NCBI GenBank assembly: GCA_002311865.1
Contig: DBZV01000134.1
Location: forward strand, 1-15,152
Direction of reading: 5' to 3'
DNA from: Dehalococcoidia bacterium UBA1151
GTDB taxonomy: Bacteria > Chloroflexota > Dehalococcoidia > Lucifugimonadales > Lucifugimonadaceae
Length of the DNA: 15,152 nt
Below, piece by piece: positions 14,235 through 15,152 of this stretch (positions are counted from its first letter, which is position 1; each line of letters starts with the position of its first letter). A program made the translations under genes and the position numbers. The notes beneath the pieces are model-generated. The model searched no databases. It saw only the letters and a program-made list of their open reading frames with translations, and had not been told where the DNA came from.

Positions 14235-14530
14235 CTGAAAATCCTTGATCCCGATCCGCCGTGATGAATCGCCCGCCAGGGTCCATCAGGACGGTCCAAA
14301 ACCTGATATTGAAAAATGAACCCGCCAAAATGCGGGTGTCAGCCACGTGCACATTTGTGCTTCAGTGACTCTTCCTCAAAGCTACGCCTTGCATACGGCG
14401 CAATCAATACCTATCGGGCATGAATTCATGTCTCTTTAACGGGTGATTTTTCACAGCTTGGTGGAGCCTGCACTGGGTTGGCGAGAGAAGAGCGGCGATA
14501 GACGGTGCGTGCAGGTTGCTTCCGCGCTGT
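14235..14530. other. 296-bp intergenic region between amidohydrolase and MFS genes
   Basis: No gene is evident. It contains the terminator candidate at 14311-14337 and a perfect 12-bp palindrome, CATGAATTCATG (14419-14430), which could be an operator or chance. The promoter of the MFS pair should lie between the terminator and 14234, but I see no clear boxes. Confidence 0.5.
14311..14337 (-). terminator. Probable rho-independent terminator for the amidohydrolase gene
   Basis: On the minus strand: ACCCGC (14337-14332), loop ATTTTG, GCGGGT (14325-14320), then TCATTTTTC. The six-pair GC-rich stem followed by a T-rich stretch is terminator-like in this orientation only. It lies about 190 bp after the amidohydrolase stop and before the MFS pair, which would insulate the two units. 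Confidence 0.5.
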
Positions 14531-15152
14531 CTACTGATCGAGCGTGACGCGGACGATGCGTCGTGGCGGGCCGCCGAGTCTGGTGTTGAGGTGAGCGCGC
14601 ATCTCGTCGGACGTTGTCTGCACCTCGCCGCGGGCCATTACCATCGCAAGGTTGTCACGATCCTGCAGAACTCTGATGTCTTCAAGAGGATTCTTGTCTA
14701 TGATTAGCAAGTCGGCCTGTTTTCCTGGTTCGAGGGTGCCCACACGATCGAGAATCAGCAGCGCGTCCGCCGTGTTTCGGGTACCAGCCACGATGGCATC
14801 CATTGGAGATAGGCCGCAGTCCACCAGTTCTGACAGTTCCACCATTGCGTCACCGGGTCCGCCATCCGTTCCCAGAGCGATCTTCGTGCCCATTTTGTGC
14901 GCTTTTCGGACGCCTTCCCGGTGGATGGGATGAGCGTGCTCCATACGTTCCTTTGTCCAGGGCTGCGGAACTTTCGCCACGTGGTCAGTGCTGGTGACGA
15001 AGAGGGTTGGAACGAAGTAGAGCTCCTCCCGCGTGATGCCTTCTAACGCTTCATCATCGATATGCGCGCCGTGATGGATCATGTGGACGCGGGCGTTGAT
15101 GGCGTAGTTCAGGCCTGGCTGCGAGTGGGCGTGGGCCGCCACCGGCATATCT
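14531..15152 (-). CDS. Metal-dependent amidohydrolase, C-terminal part (5' end outside window)
   Basis: About 206 residues are visible; the frame is still open at the window edge, and the first visible Met is internal because it sits inside a family strand, PVAAHAHS. This is the imidazolonepropionase-like/prolidase-like branch of the amidohydrolase superfamily: VAAHAHS and MIHHGAHID supply metal-binding histidines of the TIM barrel, IALGTDGG the conserved metal Asp, and the C-terminus (TRNTADAL, GTLEPGKQADLLIIDKNPLEDI) is the usual end of the barrel and the beta-sandwich domain. Such enzymes hydrolyse amide or cyclic amide bonds in dipeptides, hydantoins or imidazolones. The substrate is not deducible from this part. 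The TAG stop is at 14531. Confidence 0.9.
   Translation of the reverse strand, partial: DMPVAAHAHSQPGLNYAINARVHMIHHGAHIDDEALEGITREELYFVPTLFVTSTDHVAKVPQPWTKERMEHAHPIHREGVRKAHKMGTKIALGTDGGPGDAMVELSELVDCGLSPMDAIVAGTRNTADALLILDRVGTLEPGKQADLLIIDKNPLEDIRVLQDRDNLAMVMARGEVQTTSDEMRAHLNTRLGGPPRRIVRVTLDQ

Noticed and set aside
14419..14430. CATGAATTCATG palindrome as an operator
   Set aside because: A single 12-bp palindrome without a nearby regulator gene or second copy is not enough to assign a function; mentioned only in the intergenic entry.

Overview
The window looks like a piece of a bacterial chromosome from a free-living heterotroph of moderately high GC. My best guess is the Chloroflexota, SAR202-like lineage. 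This is inference from gene content: enolase-superfamily paralogues, NHL-propeller proteins, an Ldh2-type dehydrogenase, paired MFS exporters, amidohydrolases, and frequent TTG starts (4 of the 14 starts visible here). No rRNA, tRNA, CRISPR or phage/IS gene is visible.

Layout. Bases 1-4064 run on the + strand: the 3' end of an Ldh2-family dehydrogenase, two paralogous NHL propeller proteins whose key residues resemble peptidyl-alpha-hydroxyglycine lyase, and a ManD-type enolase-superfamily protein. A second enolase-superfamily enzyme (mandelate-racemase type) lies convergently at 4341-5498. After a 457-bp gene-free stretch with a repeat element and a hairpin-rich leader comes an ABC-F ATPase (5956-7536). 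It is convergent with a DadA/glycine-oxidase-type FAD oxidoreductase and shares its CTAG stop with it. From 10459 back to 8826 on the minus strand lies a compact operon: L-rhamnose mutarotase homologue, peroxiredoxin, VanZ-family membrane protein and a small unknown protein. A second mutarotase homologue is divergent from this operon. A VOC/glyoxalase-fold protein follows, then two tandem MFS transporters on the minus strand and the 3' part of an amidohydrolase that leaves the window.

The most interesting feature is the peroxiredoxin at 9656-10105 (minus). Its frame is open from a TTG start to the stop except for one in-frame UGA at codon 44. That UGA sits exactly where the peroxidatic cysteine of Bcp/PrxQ proteins belongs, in PGDFTRG-U-TIEACGFRD, with the second cysteine kept five residues on. 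Just downstream is a GC-rich stem-loop with a loop-initial G, at the spacing expected for a bacterial SECIS. I read this as a selenocysteine peroxiredoxin that ordinary gene calling would truncate.

Functionally the block suggests catabolism of sugar acids or other oxidised organic matter: an oxidoreductase, two enolase-type dehydratases/racemases, two sugar mutarotases and an amidohydrolase. It also carries peroxide defence and efflux. Several gene-free gaps carry members of a short palindromic repeat family, including two 51-bp copies in opposite orientation.
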